DNA of 62,718 nucleotides from assembly GCF_000820225.1 (NCBI RefSeq), contig NZ_CDDK01000048.1:1-62718 (forward strand), in the 5' to 3' direction. Both the position numbers and the translations under genes were made by a program. This DNA is from Aeromonas veronii bv. veronii (GTDB lineage: Bacteria; Pseudomonadota; Gammaproteobacteria; Enterobacterales; Aeromonadaceae). This document shows positions 19,798-29,485 of this stretch, one piece after another; within the stretch, counting starts at the first letter, position 1; each line of letters opens with the position of its first letter. The notes beneath the pieces are model-generated. The model searched no databases. It was not told where the DNA came from and saw only the letters and a program-made list of their open reading frames with translations.

Positions 19798-22700
19798 TTA
19801 ACCCAGACGAACCCGGGCGTTGCGGAACATCCGCATCCAGGCGCCGTCCTCGCCCCAGTTGTCAGGGTGCCAGGAGTTGGCCACGGTGCGGAACACCCGC
19901 TCCGGGTGCGGCATCATGATGGTGGCGCGACCGTCGGTGGTAGTCACTGCGGTGATGCCGTCCGGCGAGCCGTTCGGGTTGGCCGGGTACTGCTCGGTCA
20001 CGCTGCCGCGGTTGTCGACAAAGCGCAGCCCCACCAGCCCGCTGGTTTGCAGTGCGCTCAGGTGAGCGGCATCGCGCACCTCGACACGCCCTTCCCCGTG
20101 GGAAACGGCAATCGGCATCACCGAGCCTGCCATGCCGGCGAAGAAGGCCGACGGGGACTCCTGCACCTCAACCAGACTGAAGCGGGCCTCGAAGCGCTCG
20201 GAGCGGTTGCGCACAAAGCGCGGCCAGAGATCGGCACCCGGGATGAGGTCACGCAGGTTGGACATCATCTGGCAACCGTTGCAGACACCCAGAGAGAGGG
20301 TATCGCCACGCTCGAAGAAGCGCTGGAACTGCTCGCGGGCGTTGTCGTTGAACAGGATGGACTTGGCCCAGCCTTCCCCCGCCCCCAGCACGTCACCGTA
20401 GGAGAAGCCGCCACAGGCCACCAGGGTCTGGAACTCCTCCAGCTTGATGCGACCGGAGAGAATGTCGCTCATATGGACATCGACCGCCGCGAAACCGGCA
20501 CGATCGAACGCCGCCGCCATCTCCACATGGGAGTTGACCCCCTGCTCGCGCAGCACCGCCAGACGGGGGGAGACCCCGCGGGCAATGTAAGGGGCTGCCA
20601 CATCCTCGGACGGGTTGTAAGTCAGCTTGGCATGCAGACCCGGATCGGTGGCGTCCTGACGGGCGGCGTGCTCACTGTCGGCGCACGCCGGGTTGTCGCG
20701 CAGGCGCTGCATCTGCCAGCTGGTCTCGCCCCAGATGGTGCGAAGGGCAGTGCGGCTGGCGCGATAGACCTCCTGACCGCCCCGCTGCAAGGTGATGAGA
20801 TCCCCTTCGCGCACGGTACCGAGCACATGGGAGCAGGCTGCCAGACCGTGACCGGCCAGCAGGGTCATCACCGCCTCTTTATCTTCACGACGCACCTGAA
20901 TGACGGCGCCCAGCTCTTCGTTGAACAGCGCCGGCAGCAGCTCGCCGCCGATGCGATCGAGCTGGATGTCGAGGCCGCAGTGGCCGGCAAACGCCATTTC
21001 GGTCAGGGTGACGAACAGGCCACCGTCAGAGCGGTCGTGATAGGCGATCAGTTTGCGATCGGCTACCAGTGCCTGAATGGCGTTGAAGAAGCCCTTGAGC
21101 TGAACCGGATTGTCGAGATCCGGCGCCTTGTCACCCAGCTGGCGATAGACCTGCGCCAGCGCCGAGGCGCCGAGGCGCTGCTTGCCATTGCCAAGGTCGA
21201 CGAGGATAAGGTCGGTTTCACCGAGATCGGTACGCAGTTGCGGAGTAACCGTGTTGCGCACATCCTCGACCCGGGCAAACGCCGAGATGAGCAGGGAGAG
21301 CGGCGAGGTGACGCTGTGCTCCTTGCCATCCTGCTGCCAGCGGGTCTTCATGGACATGGAGTCCTTGCCCACCGGAATGGTGATGCCCAAGGCCGGGCAG
21401 AGCTCCTCACCTACCGCTTTGACCGCCTCATAGAGACCGGCATCTTCACCCGGATGACCGGCAGCGGCCATCCAGTTGGCGGAGAGCTTGACCCGCTTCA
21501 GCGACCCGATGTGGGCCGGCGCCAGGTTGGTGAGCGCTTCCGCCACCGCCATGCGAGCGGAGGCGGCGTGGGAGAGCAGCGCCACCGGGGTACGCTCGCC
21601 CATGGACATGGCTTCGCCGTGATAGCTGTCGTAGGTGGCCGCGGTGACGGCGCAATCGGCCACCGGGATCTGCCAGGGGCCAACCATCTGATCGCGATTG
21701 ACCAAGCCAGTCACGCTGCGATCGCCGATGGTGATAAGGAAGGACTTCTCCGCCACGGTCGGCAGACGCAGAACCCGCTCGGCCGCGTCACTCAAAGTGA
21801 TGCCATCGAGCTGGAGCGCTTTGCCCTGTGCTGGCAGAGTCACCACGTCGCGGTGCATCTTGGGCGCCTTGCCGAGCAGCACATCCAGCGGCAGATCGAT
21901 GGGCTGATTGTCAAAGTGGCTGTCAGAGAGGGTCAGATGCTTCTCTTCGGTCGCGGTACCGATGACGGCATAGGGGGCGCGCTCACGCTCGCACAGCGCC
22001 TTGAACAGCGGCAACTTGTCCTGCGCTACCGCCAGCACGTAACGCTCCTGGGATTCGTTGCACCAGATCTCCAGCGGACTCATGCCCGGCTCGTCGCTCT
22101 GGATGGCGCGCAAATCGAAACGACCGCCGCGCTCACCGTCGTTGGCCAGCTCCGGCATGGCGTTGGAGAGACCGCCCGCCCCCACATCGTGGATAAAGAC
22201 GATAGGGTTGTCGTCACCCAGCTGCCAGCAGCGATCGATCACCTCCTGGCAACGGCGCTCCATCTCGGGGTTGTCACGCTGCACCGAGGCAAAGTCGAGA
22301 TCTTCGGCTGACTGGCCAGAGGCCATGGAGGATGCAGCACCGCCACCCAGACCGATGTTCATGGCAGGGCCGCCCAGCACGATCAGCGCCGCACCGACCG
22401 GGATATCCCCTTTCTGGACATGTTCGGTGCGGATGTTGCCGATGCCGCCTGCCAGCATGATGGGTTTGTGGTAGCCACGCACCTCGACGCCGTTGTGGCT
22501 CGGCACCTCCTCTTCGAAGGTACGGAAATAGCCGAGAATGGCCGGACGGCCGAACTCGTTGTTAAACGCGGCGCCGCCGAGCGGCCCCTCCTGCATGATG
22601 TCGAAGGCACTGACGATACGGCTCGGCTTGCCGAAATCCTGCTCCCAGGGCTGCTCGAAGCCGGGAATGCGCAGGTTGGAGACGGAGAAACCGACCAGAC

Positions 22701-23721
22701 CCGCCTTGGGCTTGGCACCGCGACCGGTTGCCCCCTCGTCGCGGATCTCGCCGCCGGAGCCGGTGGCTGCGCCCGGGAACGGGGAGATGGCGGTCGGGTG
22801 GTTGTGGGTCTCCACCTTCATCAGGATGTCGACCTGTTCCTGGTGATACTGGTATTCGCCGTTGGCCGGGCTCGGGAAGAAGCGGCCACCCTGGCTCCCT
22901 TCCATCACGGCGGCGTTGTCTTTATAGGCAGAGAGGACATGATCCGGCGTCTGCTCGAAGGTGTTCTTGATCATCTTGAACAGCGACTTGGGCTGCTGTT
23001 CGCCATCGATGGTCCAGTCGGCATTGAAGATCTTGTGACGGCAGTGTTCGGAGTTCGCCTGGGCGAACATGTAGAGCTCGATGTCGTTGGGGTTGCGACC
23101 CAACTTGGTGAAGTTCTCCACCAGATAGTCGATTTCGTCGTCGGCCAGCGCCAGACCCAGCGCCACGTTGGCCTCGGCCAGGGCTGCGCGACCACCGCCC
23201 AGCACATCCACCTGGGTGAAGGGGCGCGGCTCGTGGTGAGCAAACAGGGCGGCAGCTTCGCTCATCTCGGCAAACACCACTTCCATCATCCGATCATGGA
23301 GCACGGCGGCAATGGCGCTGCGCTGGGCGGCACTCAGCTCACCCTGCCCCTTGATGGTCAGGTAATAGGCAATACCACGCTCCAGCCGCTTGACCTGTTT
23401 CAGGCCGCAGTTGTGGGCGATGTCGGTTGCTTTGGAAGACCAGGGGGAGATAGTGCCGGGGCGGGGGGTAACAAGAAACAGCTGACCGCTGGGGGTGTGT
23501 TCGGGGATGGTCGGGCCGTAGCGCAAGAGCTGGCCCAAGGTCGCTCGCTCGGGGGGAGAGAGGGGGCTTGTCAGCTCGGCAAAGTGCACATACTCGGCAT
23601 AGACATCCTCTATCTCTACTCCGCTCTCTACTCCACTCTCGTTTCTCATCTGTGCGAAGCGTTGCAGCAGTTTTTGGACACGAAAATCAGACAGTGCTGG
23701 GGCACCACGCAAGATATCCAT
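19798..23721 (-). CDS. purL: Phosphoribosylformylglycinamidine synthase
   Basis: Large single-chain FGAM synthase of 1307 residues (E. coli 1295). It converts FGAR, ATP and glutamine to FGAM in the fourth step of purine synthesis. The N-terminal and two AIRS-type ATP-binding halves are followed by a class I glutaminase domain with nucleophile Cys near 1147 ([10 protein letters not shown]) and a C-terminal His/Glu pair ([10 protein letters not shown]). I chose the ATG at 23721 ([14 protein letters not shown]), which aligns with the E. coli N-terminus and follows GAGAAAGG. A longer frame to 23799 would run through the promoter. It is divergent from mltF, as in E. coli. Confidence 0.96.
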   Translation of the reverse strand: MDILRGAPALSDFRVQKLLQRFAQMRNESGVESGVEIEDVYAEYVHFAELTSPLSPPERATLGQLLRYGPTIPEHTPSGQLFLVTPRPGTISPWSSKATDIAHNCGLKQVKRLERGIAYYLTIKGQGELSAAQRSAIAAVLHDRMMEVVFAEMSEAAALFAHHEPRPFTQVDVLGGGRAALAEANVALGLALADDEIDYLVENFTKLGRNPNDIELYMFAQANSEHCRHKIFNADWTIDGEQQPKSLFKMIKNTFEQTPDHVLSAYKDNAAVMEGSQGGRFFPSPANGEYQYHQEQVDILMKVETHNHPTAISPFPGAATGSGGEIRDEGATGRGAKPKAGLVGFSVSNLRIPGFEQPWEQDFGKPSRIVSAFDIMQEGPLGGAAFNNEFGRPAILGYFRTFEEEVPSHNGVEVRGYHKPIMLAGGIGNIRTEHVQKGDIPVGAALIVLGGPAMNIGLGGGAASSMASGQSAEDLDFASVQRDNPEMERRCQEVIDRCWQLGDDNPIVFIHDVGAGGLSNAMPELANDGERGGRFDLRAIQSDEPGMSPLEIWCNESQERYVLAVAQDKLPLFKALCERERAPYAVIGTATEEKHLTLSDSHFDNQPIDLPLDVLLGKAPKMHRDVVTLPAQGKALQLDGITLSDAAERVLRLPTVAEKSFLITIGDRSVTGLVNRDQMVGPWQIPVADCAVTAATYDSYHGEAMSMGERTPVALLSHAASARMAVAEALTNLAPAHIGSLKRVKLSANWMAAAGHPGEDAGLYEAVKAVGEELCPALGITIPVGKDSMSMKTRWQQDGKEHSVTSPLSLLISAFARVEDVRNTVTPQLRTDLGETDLILVDLGNGKQRLGASALAQVYRQLGDKAPDLDNPVQLKGFFNAIQALVADRKLIAYHDRSDGGLFVTLTEMAFAGHCGLDIQLDRIGGELLPALFNEELGAVIQVRREDKEAVMTLLAGHGLAACSHVLGTVREGDLITLQRGGQEVYRASRTALRTIWGETSWQMQRLRDNPACADSEHAARQDATDPGLHAKLTYNPSEDVAAPYIARGVSPRLAVLREQGVNSHVEMAAAFDRAGFAAVDVHMSDILSGRIKLEEFQTLVACGGFSYGDVLGAGEGWAKSILFNDNAREQFQRFFERGDTLSLGVCNGCQMMSNLRDLIPGADLWPRFVRNRSERFEARFSLVEVQESPSAFFAGMAGSVMPIAVSHGEGRVEVRDAAHLSALQTSGLVGLRFVDNRGSVTEQYPANPNGSPDGITAVTTTDGRATIMMPHPERVFRTVANSWHPDNWGEDGAWMRMFRNARVRLG

Positions 23722-23770
23722 ATGACCTTTCTCACCAAGTTTTAAAGTGGGGGGGAATTGAGACGCGCGT

Positions 23771-23809
23771 ATTATAGGGATCTGGCTCACAGCGGACAAA
23801 CGTTTTTCT
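23771..23809 (-). promoter_or_regulatory. purL promoter with overlapping PurR-type operator
   Basis: On the minus strand, -35 TTGTCC (23799-23794) and a perfect -10 TATAAT (23776-23771) are spaced by 17 bp. The -35 overlaps CAAACGTTT (23797-23805 on the plus strand), the core of the PurR box seen within 23794-23809. A repressor there would block RNA polymerase. PurR control of purL is established in E. coli; here it is inferred from the motif. Confidence 0.7.
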
Positions 23810-23822
23810 CACTTCGTGCAGT

Positions 23823-23851
23823 GTGACTCTGCGCACACTCTCTGGTATAAA
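23823..23851 (+). promoter_or_regulatory. Candidate mltF promoter
   Basis: GTGACT (23823-23828) and TATAAA (23846-23851), 17 bp apart, fit a σ70 promoter facing mltF. The predicted start is about 10-15 nt before the ATG at 23871, so the leader would be very short. Confidence 0.5.
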
Positions 23852-23870
23852 GGTGCCTCTTTTTTGACAA

Positions 23871-25355
23871 ATGCCGATTTTTTCAACAAAGGTACTCACC
23901 TACTTGCGCTGCATTTTTCGACTGTTTATCGGGCTGTTGTTGACGCTGACACTGGTTGGCTGCGACTTCTATAGCCCCTCCAGCCAGCTGGAGCAGATCC
24001 GCCAGCGAGGCGAGATCCGGGTTGGCACCATCTATGGTCCCACCTCCTATTACCAGCGTGACGACCTCGCCCAGGGGTTCGATTACGAGCTGGCGCAAAA
24101 TTATGCCGACTGGTTGGGGGTGAAACTCACCATCATCCCGGTCGACACTACTGACCAACTGGTCACCCTGCTGAAAAAGGGCAAACTCGATCTGGCGGCT
24201 GCCGCCATCATGGTCACCCCCGAACGGCGTGAGTTGTTTCGCTTCGGCCCGGGCTTCTATCAGGTCTCTCCCAAACTGGTCTACCGCAACGGCAAACCCA
24301 AGCCGGCCTCATTGAACGATATCAAGGGCAAGCTGGTGGTGGCCGCCGGCTCCACCGGGGAAGATCTGCTCAAAGAGATGAGCAAAGAGAATCCGAAACT
24401 AGCCTGGAGCACCAGCGACAACGCCGATGTGGAGGAGCTGCTCAAACAGGTGGTGGATGGCAAGATTGACTACACGGTGGTGCAGGATACCGTGCTGGCC
24501 CGTACCCAGCGCTACTACCCGGAGCTCACCGAGGGGCTGACCCTGGCCCAGAAGCAGACCGTTGCCTGGGCCATGAGCAAGCTGCCCGATGACAGCCTCT
24601 ATGCCAGCGTGATCGACTTCTTCGGTCAGCGCTTTATGGATGGTGCCATCGCCAAGCTCGACGAGAAGTACTTCGGCCACGTGCAGAACTTCGACTTTGT
24701 CGATACACGCACCTTCCTCAAGCGCGCCAAGAGCCTGCTGCCCAAGTACCAGCCGCTGTTCCAGACTCACGCTAAGAATATCGACTGGCGTCTGCTCGCC
24801 GCCATTAGCTATCAGGAGTCCCACTGGGACCCGCAGGCCCGCTCCTACACCGGCGTGCGCGGCATGATGATGCTGACCGAGCCCACTGCCAAGGCGATGG
24901 GAGTCAACGACCGGCTTCATCCGGAAGAGAGCATCAAGGGTGGCTCCCTCTATCTGCAACAGATGATGGAGAAGGTGCCGGATTCTGTGCCCGATGACGA
25001 GAAGGTGTGGTTTGCCCTCACCGCCTACAACATCGGTTACGGCCACATGATGGATGCCCGCCGTCTGACCAAAGAGCTTGGCAAGAACCCCGACGCCTGG
25101 AGCGACGTGAAAGAGGTGCTGCCGCTGCTGCAACAGGCGCGCTGGCACCGCAAGGTACGTTACGGCTATGCCCGTGGCAGCGAGGCGCGTAACTATGTCA
25201 ACAACGTGCGCCAGTATTACCAGAGTCTGCTCTGGCTCGACAACGAGCAACAGAAGGCACATCAGCGGGAGAGTCTCGACAACGACAGCGAGCCCGAGCT
25301 GGCCGAGCGCCCCACCGCCATCGCCGAAGTGGTCAATCAGATCACCATGCGCTAA
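23871..25355 (+). CDS. mltF: Membrane-bound lytic murein transglycosylase F
   Basis: Outer-membrane lipoprotein that cleaves peptidoglycan glycan strands to 1,6-anhydro products. A 30-residue signal peptide ends in the lipobox LVGC (Cys31). Next is a solute-binding-protein-like (SBP_bac_3) domain (about 38-275), then a transglycosylase SLT domain (about 295-440) with catalytic Glu316 (SYQESHWDP). The 494-residue length is family-typical. The ATG at 23871 has no clear SD; an in-frame TTG at 23904 is an alternative that would still leave a signal peptide. It is divergent from purL, the conserved arrangement. Confidence 0.93.
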   Translation: MPIFSTKVLTYLRCIFRLFIGLLLTLTLVGCDFYSPSSQLEQIRQRGEIRVGTIYGPTSYYQRDDLAQGFDYELAQNYADWLGVKLTIIPVDTTDQLVTLLKKGKLDLAAAAIMVTPERRELFRFGPGFYQVSPKLVYRNGKPKPASLNDIKGKLVVAAGSTGEDLLKEMSKENPKLAWSTSDNADVEELLKQVVDGKIDYTVVQDTVLARTQRYYPELTEGLTLAQKQTVAWAMSKLPDDSLYASVIDFFGQRFMDGAIAKLDEKYFGHVQNFDFVDTRTFLKRAKSLLPKYQPLFQTHAKNIDWRLLAAISYQESHWDPQARSYTGVRGMMMLTEPTAKAMGVNDRLHPEESIKGGSLYLQQMMEKVPDSVPDDEKVWFALTAYNIGYGHMMDARRLTKELGKNPDAWSDVKEVLPLLQQARWHRKVRYGYARGSEARNYVNNVRQYYQSLLWLDNEQQKAHQRESLDNDSEPELAERPTAIAEVVNQITMR

Positions 25356-25411
25356 CCAGCCATTATTCGGCTGTTTTCACGCAAACTTCTCTGTTACCAT
25401 CGATTCACATC

Positions 25412-25482
25412 GGAGCCTATCCGAAATCGCATTGTTTTCATTATGTTGAGAGATTAAATAACAGCAATTTCGGATGGGCTCC
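25412..25482. repeat. Long imperfect inverted repeat upstream of the small basic ORF
   Basis: A 16-nt arm GGAGCCTATCCGAAAT (25412-25427) is matched by ATTTCGGATGGGCTCC (25467-25482). Fifteen pairs are Watson-Crick and one would be G-U in RNA. Additional pairing (GC, then TGTT/AACA) extends the stem inward. The 39-nt centre is AT-rich. It lies between mltF and the 48-aa ORF, 49 nt before that ORF's ATG. No flanking target duplication is obvious. Confidence 0.75.
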
Positions 25483-25531
25483 ATCAATGACCCAAGGCCG
25501 GGATGGCCAACTGAGTTGGGAGGAGACCAAG

Positions 25532-25678
25532 ATGCAAAAACGTAGAAAAATCAGTCTGGTCAGAAAAGCGAAGTGCAGCTGGAGCCCCAGACGCAAACTC
25601 AAGCTTAATGACATCAAGCGCAATCTGTGGCGCAGAAATCGATCCTATACCCTGCTTATTGCAGAGCACACAGCATAA
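25532..25678 (+). CDS. Small, very basic hypothetical protein (48 aa)
   Basis: Starts at ATG 25532 behind a near-perfect SD (GGGAGGAG, 25518-25525) and ends at a TAA that lies inside a strong terminator. Of 48 residues 16 are Lys or Arg (begins MQKRRKISLVRKAK) and only two are acidic, so it may bind nucleic acid or acidic membranes. There is one Cys and no signal peptide or helix hairpin. I do not recognise the family. The strong SD plus its own terminator support a real gene; the inverted repeat upstream may be part of its control region. An upstream in-frame ATG at 25487 lacks an SD. Confidence 0.6.
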   Translation: MQKRRKISLVRKAKCSWSPRRKLKLNDIKRNLWRRNRSYTLLIAEHTA

Positions 25679-25700
25679 ACCCGGCATTCGCCGGGTTTTT
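25677..25700 (+). terminator. Terminator after the 48-aa ORF
   Basis: AAACCCGGC (25677-25685) and GCCGGGTTT (25690-25698) pair across ATTC, and the right arm continues into a T run to 25700. A strong intrinsic terminator for the plus strand. The stem starts within the stop codon of the small ORF. Confidence 0.9.
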
Positions 25701-25727
25701 TATCTTCTTTCTCACCTGAATACTGTC

Positions 25728-25952
25728 TTACACCAGCGCCGCCTTGAACTGTACCGACCGCTTGGAGATCAGCGAGTTGCAGTGGTTGCAGAAGTAATCC
25801 ACTGCGCCGCACGCCTTGAGACGCTCCAGCTCCTGCTGGCAGGTGGGGCAGATGGCAGTAACCCGAACAGGGGCCTGGCACTGGCCACAGGTTTGCTCCT
25901 TGCTGCGGGTATCCAGTTCAGCCTGGCATGACGGGCAAAGCAGGGCTTCCAT
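25728..25952 (-). CDS. yfgJ: YfgJ-type zinc-ribbon protein
   Basis: Small zinc-ribbon protein of 74 residues with four CxxC pairs (CPSC, CGQC, CPTC, CNHC), enough for two zinc sites. The signature LKACGAVDYFC...LISKRSVQF matches the E. coli YfgJ family as I recall it. Function is unknown. I chose ATG 25952 because GAGGAG precedes it; a start 30 nt further upstream would lack that spacing. It lies downstream of der, as in E. coli, but a terminator and an inverted repeat intervene, so it may have its own promoter. Confidence 0.85.
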   Translation of the reverse strand: MEALLCPSCQAELDTRSKEQTCGQCQAPVRVTAICPTCQQELERLKACGAVDYFCNHCNSLISKRSVQFKAALV

Positions 25953-25971
25953 AATCAACTCCTCGAAAAGT

Positions 25972-26004
25972 GGATCTGCCATGGTCTTGTTCCATGGCAG
26001 ATCC
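25972..26004. repeat. Perfect 13-bp inverted repeat upstream of yfgJ
   Basis: GGATCTGCCATGG (25972-25984) and CCATGGCAGATCC (25992-26004) flank a 7-nt loop. It begins 20 nt upstream of the yfgJ ATG on the minus strand. The RNA hairpin would be very stable, and only a short ACTTTTC follows it, so it could be a weak terminator, an attenuator or a protein-binding site. Confidence 0.75.
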
Positions 26005-26046
26005 CCCTCCCCTTATTCCTCACCTTAACATGGCGAGGATAACAAA

Positions 26047-26070
26047 GCGGCTGCCGGTGAGGGCAGCCGC
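26047..26070 (-). terminator. Terminator downstream of der
   Basis: GCGGCTGCC (26047-26055) pairs with GGCAGCCGC (26062-26070) over a 6-nt loop. On the minus strand it is followed by TTTGTT, a moderate T run, and sits 14 nt past the der stop. Confidence 0.7.
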
Positions 26071-26083
26071 AAGGGCTTATTTC

Positions 26084-27580
26084 TTATTTCTTCTTCATTT
26101 TCAGCAGGCGTTTGCGCTGACGTTCCTGACTCAGGGTCATGGTGTTCTTCTTCCCTTCAAACGGGTTGACCGACTCCTGGAACTCGACCCGGATCGGCGA
26201 GCCCATGATCTTGAGGGACTTGCGGAAGTAGTTGATCAAATACCGCTTGTAGGAGTCCGGCAAGTCGTTCAACTGGTTGCCGTGGATCACGATGCGCGGC
26301 GGGTTGTAGCCACCGGCGTGGGCATACTTGAGCTTGACGCGGCGACCATTGACCATCGGCGGCTGGTGATCTTCCTGCGCCATCTGCATGATGCGGGTCA
26401 GCATGGCCGTGCTGGTACGACGGGTGGCGGACTGGTAAGCCTCCTGAATGGATTCAAACAGATGGCCGACACCGCTGCCGTGCAGGGCGGAGATGAAGTG
26501 AACGCGGGCGAAGTCGATGAAGCCCAAGCGACGATCCAGCTCGTTCTTCACATCCTCTTTCACCTTCTGATCCAGACCATCCCACTTGTTCACCACCAGC
26601 ACCACGGAGCGACCGGCGTGGAGCACATAGCCAAGGATGCTCAAGTCCTGATCGGTGATGGTCTCCTGGGCGTCGATCACCAGCAGGCAAACGTTGGCAT
26701 CTTCGATAGCTTTCAGGGTCTTGATAACGGAGAACTTCTCCACCGTCTCGTGCACCTTGCCACGACGACGCACACCGGCGGTATCGATGACCACATACTT
26801 CTGCTCGTCACGCTCCATCGGAATGTAAACGGAGTCACGGGTGGTGCCGGGCATGTCATAGACGATGACCCGATCTTCACCCAGCATACGGTTGGTCAGG
26901 GTAGATTTACCGACGTTGGGACGACCAACGATGGCGAACTTGATAGGCAGGTCGGCGAACGGGGTCTCCTTGGTGTCCTCTTTGGTATCGAGTTCACCGG
27001 CAGCCACCATGCGCAGCAGGGCTTCTTCGTCGAAGTCCTCCTCTTCCTCATCCTGCGCATCTTCATCGGTAGCGGAGTCGACCAGGGTCTCCAGATGGGG
27101 AGCCAGGGCCAGTTCCAGCAGGCTCAGCACGCCACGACCGTGGGCGGCCGCGATCTGGTAGACCTCGCCCAGCGCCAGACCGTAGAACTCGGAGACCGCG
27201 GAATCACCGTCGATACCGTCGGTCTTGTTGGCCACCAGAAATACCTTCTTGTGGGCCTTGCGCAGGTGCTCGGCAATGGCTTGATCCGCCGCGGTCAGAC
27301 CGGCACGGGCATCCACCATGAACAGCACGACGTCCGCTTCTTCGATGGCCAGCAGGGATTGCTCGGCCATCTTCAGCTCGATCCCCTCTTCGGTGCCATC
27401 GATACCGCCGGTATCGACCACGATAAATTCCAGCTCGCCCAACTTCGCCTGACCGTATTTACGGTCCCGGGTCAGACCGGGAAAATCGGCAACCAGGGCA
27501 TCCCGAGTACGGGTCAAGCGGTTAAACAGGGTGGATTTCCCCACGTTGGGGCGGCCCACCAGGGCTACTACAGGAGTCAT
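26084..27580 (-). CDS. der: Ribosome biogenesis GTPase Der (EngA)
   Basis: Essential tandem GTPase for maturation of the 50S ribosomal subunit. Two Era-like G domains, each with GRPNVGKS (residues 9-16 and about 215), are joined by a strongly acidic linker ([17 protein letters not shown]) and followed by a KH-like domain ([22 protein letters not shown]). The C-terminus is very basic ([12 protein letters not shown]). Length is 498 (E. coli 490). It follows bamB by 74 nt on the same strand, the conserved order. Confidence 0.96.
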   Translation of the reverse strand: MTPVVALVGRPNVGKSTLFNRLTRTRDALVADFPGLTRDRKYGQAKLGELEFIVVDTGGIDGTEEGIELKMAEQSLLAIEEADVVLFMVDARAGLTAADQAIAEHLRKAHKKVFLVANKTDGIDGDSAVSEFYGLALGEVYQIAAAHGRGVLSLLELALAPHLETLVDSATDEDAQDEEEEDFDEEALLRMVAAGELDTKEDTKETPFADLPIKFAIVGRPNVGKSTLTNRMLGEDRVIVYDMPGTTRDSVYIPMERDEQKYVVIDTAGVRRRGKVHETVEKFSVIKTLKAIEDANVCLLVIDAQETITDQDLSILGYVLHAGRSVVLVVNKWDGLDQKVKEDVKNELDRRLGFIDFARVHFISALHGSGVGHLFESIQEAYQSATRRTSTAMLTRIMQMAQEDHQPPMVNGRRVKLKYAHAGGYNPPRIVIHGNQLNDLPDSYKRYLINYFRKSLKIMGSPIRVEFQESVNPFEGKKNTMTLSQERQRKRLLKMKKK

Positions 27581-27654
27581 AAAAGCCTCATTCTCAAGAC
27601 GACAAAGGCTCCGGGTCCGAAGACCAGGAGCCGGATATTCACATTATCGGACGA

Positions 27655-28839
27655 TCAAGGACGCTTGAGGGCGTACAACTTGCCGTCACGGCTCTGCACA
27701 TACAGGGTCTCGCCATCCACCAGCGGGGCGGCATAGAGACCACTGCTATCGAGCTGCTGCATCGCCTTGATGGTACCGTCGGTACGATCAAGCCAATACA
27801 GGTATCCTTCCACATCACCCACCACCACATAGTCACCGAAGATGACTGGTGCAGTGACAGTACGATTTTCCAGCTGGGTGTTGGACCACAGCTCCAGACC
27901 GTTGCGACGGTCGATGGCAAACAGATGGCTGCGGCTGTCGGTCAGCACGATGGCATTACCGGTCATCGCCAGATCGCGATAGCCGGAATACTTGCGCTTC
28001 CACACTTCATCGCCGGTCATCAGCTTGCGCGCCATCAGCTGACCGTTGTAGGCGATGGCGTAGAGCTCATCACCGGCAATCAGCGGGCTGGCATCGACGT
28101 CAACCATGCGGTCCAGCTCGGTGGCACCGCGCGGATCAGCCACCTTGGACTGGCGCACCGGCTGGCCGTTGCTCAGCAGGGCGATGCCCACCTTGCCATC
28201 GGCACGACCGTAAATCACGGCGCCGTTGGTGATCACCGGTGCACCGGCACTGCGCAGGGTCAGCGGCGGCTGCTCTTCGGAGAGCGACCACTGCATCTTG
28301 CCTTCATCAGTGTCGAGGGCGATCAGGCGACCGGAGGTGGTCAACACCACCACGCGGCCATCTTCCACCGCGGGGCTTGCCACCACTTCACCGGGCACAT
28401 TGGTCTGCCACAGCACTTCGCCATTCTCTTCGTTCAGGGCGTAGACCACCCCGTTCTCGGAGCCGAGGAACAGCTTGCCATAACGGGAAACCAGGCCGCC
28501 GGAGAGACGAGCGCTGCGCTTGTCGGCGTTGACCGGCAAGTCGGCCAGATCGACAGTCCAGAGGCGATCGCCACTGGCACGGTCAAAAGCGCTGACATCG
28601 CCGTCACGGGCCGCCGCATAGATACGATCCTCTTCCACCACCGGCTTGAGCTGGGAGTAGAAGTCACCGATGCCATCACCCACAGTAGATGACCATGCGG
28701 TGTCGGCAGTGAAGGCTGATTCAACCTTGGGCAGCGGCGCCATCGGGTTGAGATCCTCTTCGGAACTGAACAGGGAGCAACCCTGCAGAGCGAAGGAGAC
28801 CGCAGCCCCCAGCGCCACCATCTTGAATAGATTACGCAT
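27655..28839 (-). CDS. bamB: Outer membrane protein assembly factor BamB
   Basis: Lipoprotein of the BAM complex that inserts β-barrel proteins into the outer membrane. A 20-residue signal peptide ends in the lipobox LQGC (Cys21), followed by an eight-bladed PQQ-like β-propeller with repeated Ala-x-Asp/Trp blade motifs (YAAARDGDVSAFDRASGDRLW, etc.). I chose the ATG at 28839, which overlaps the yfgM stop by 8 nt and gives 394 residues (E. coli 392). A start 21 nt earlier would add an unneeded MRLVRHR. It is probably coupled to yfgM. Confidence 0.93.
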   Translation of the reverse strand: MRNLFKMVALGAAVSFALQGCSLFSSEEDLNPMAPLPKVESAFTADTAWSSTVGDGIGDFYSQLKPVVEEDRIYAAARDGDVSAFDRASGDRLWTVDLADLPVNADKRSARLSGGLVSRYGKLFLGSENGVVYALNEENGEVLWQTNVPGEVVASPAVEDGRVVVLTTSGRLIALDTDEGKMQWSLSEEQPPLTLRSAGAPVITNGAVIYGRADGKVGIALLSNGQPVRQSKVADPRGATELDRMVDVDASPLIAGDELYAIAYNGQLMARKLMTGDEVWKRKYSGYRDLAMTGNAIVLTDSRSHLFAIDRRNGLELWSNTQLENRTVTAPVIFGDYVVVGDVEGYLYWLDRTDGTIKAMQQLDSSGLYAAPLVDGETLYVQSRDGKLYALKRP

Positions 28840-29482
28840 CCGGTGCCTCACCAGTCGCAACGGCCGGCAGGGCCAGATCGTCCATTTTCAGCTTGAGCTC
28901 GGCGCTACCCTGCAGGCCGCCGGCATCCGCCGCCGCCTGATAGGCATCACGAGCCTCTTCGGTCTTGCCCTGCTTTTGCAGCACATCACCACGGGCTTCG
29001 GCTACCTGCGCCTTGAAGGCCTCATTCTGGATGGTCGCCAGCTTGGCCAGCGCTTCATCTGCCTTGCCCTGATCATTCAGCACACGGGCCAGACGCAGCG
29101 CCGCGATGGGACGAATGCTCTCGTCACCCGTGGTCGCCACCAGATTCAGCTGCTCGGCAGCCAGATCCAGCTTGCCCGCCTTGACGGCAGCGGCAGCCAG
29201 TTGCAACGCGGCCAGTTCACCGTAGGAGTCACCCTTGTTGGCGGTGACAAACTGCTGTGCCTGCTCGAAACCGGCGGCATCGCCCTTGGCCAGCTGCTCA
29301 ATCACCTGGTTGTAAGAGTGGGAGGAGGCCTCCATGGTCTCTTGCTGGTGCTGGTTGTAATAGCGCCAGCCGAACAGACCGACCAGACCGATCACGGTCC
29401 CGGCAATCACCGAGGTTCCGTTCTCTTTCCACCACTCCTTGATAACCTCAACCTGTTGTTCTTCGGTGGTATAGACTTCCAC
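28832..29482 (-). CDS. yfgM: YfgM, ancillary SecYEG translocon subunit
   Basis: Single-pass inner membrane protein of 216 residues (E. coli 206). It has a short cytoplasmic N-terminus (VEVIKEWWKENG), one helix (about 22-40) and a periplasmic TPR-like region. YfgM associates with SecYEG and PpiD and passes nascent envelope proteins to periplasmic chaperones. It starts with GTG behind AAGGAG, which lies inside the last codons of hisS, so hisS-yfgM are coupled. It overlaps bamB by 8 nt. Confidence 0.9.
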   Translation of the reverse strand: MEVYTTEEQQVEVIKEWWKENGTSVIAGTVIGLVGLFGWRYYNQHQQETMEASSHSYNQVIEQLAKGDAAGFEQAQQFVTANKGDSYGELAALQLAAAAVKAGKLDLAAEQLNLVATTGDESIRPIAALRLARVLNDQGKADEALAKLATIQNEAFKAQVAEARGDVLQKQGKTEEARDAYQAAADAGGLQGSAELKLKMDDLALPAVATGEAPDA

Positions 29483-29485
29483 AGC

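Noticed and set aside
19759..22311. Long open frame (about 850 codons) on the plus strand opposite purL
   Set aside because: It is antisense to a full-length, well-conserved purL, lacks an SD and has repetitive His/Gly/Arg-rich low-complexity translation typical of GC-rich shadow frames.
25970..27736. Plus-strand frame of about 588 codons opposite der
   Set aside because: Shadow of der; no SD or recognisable domain.
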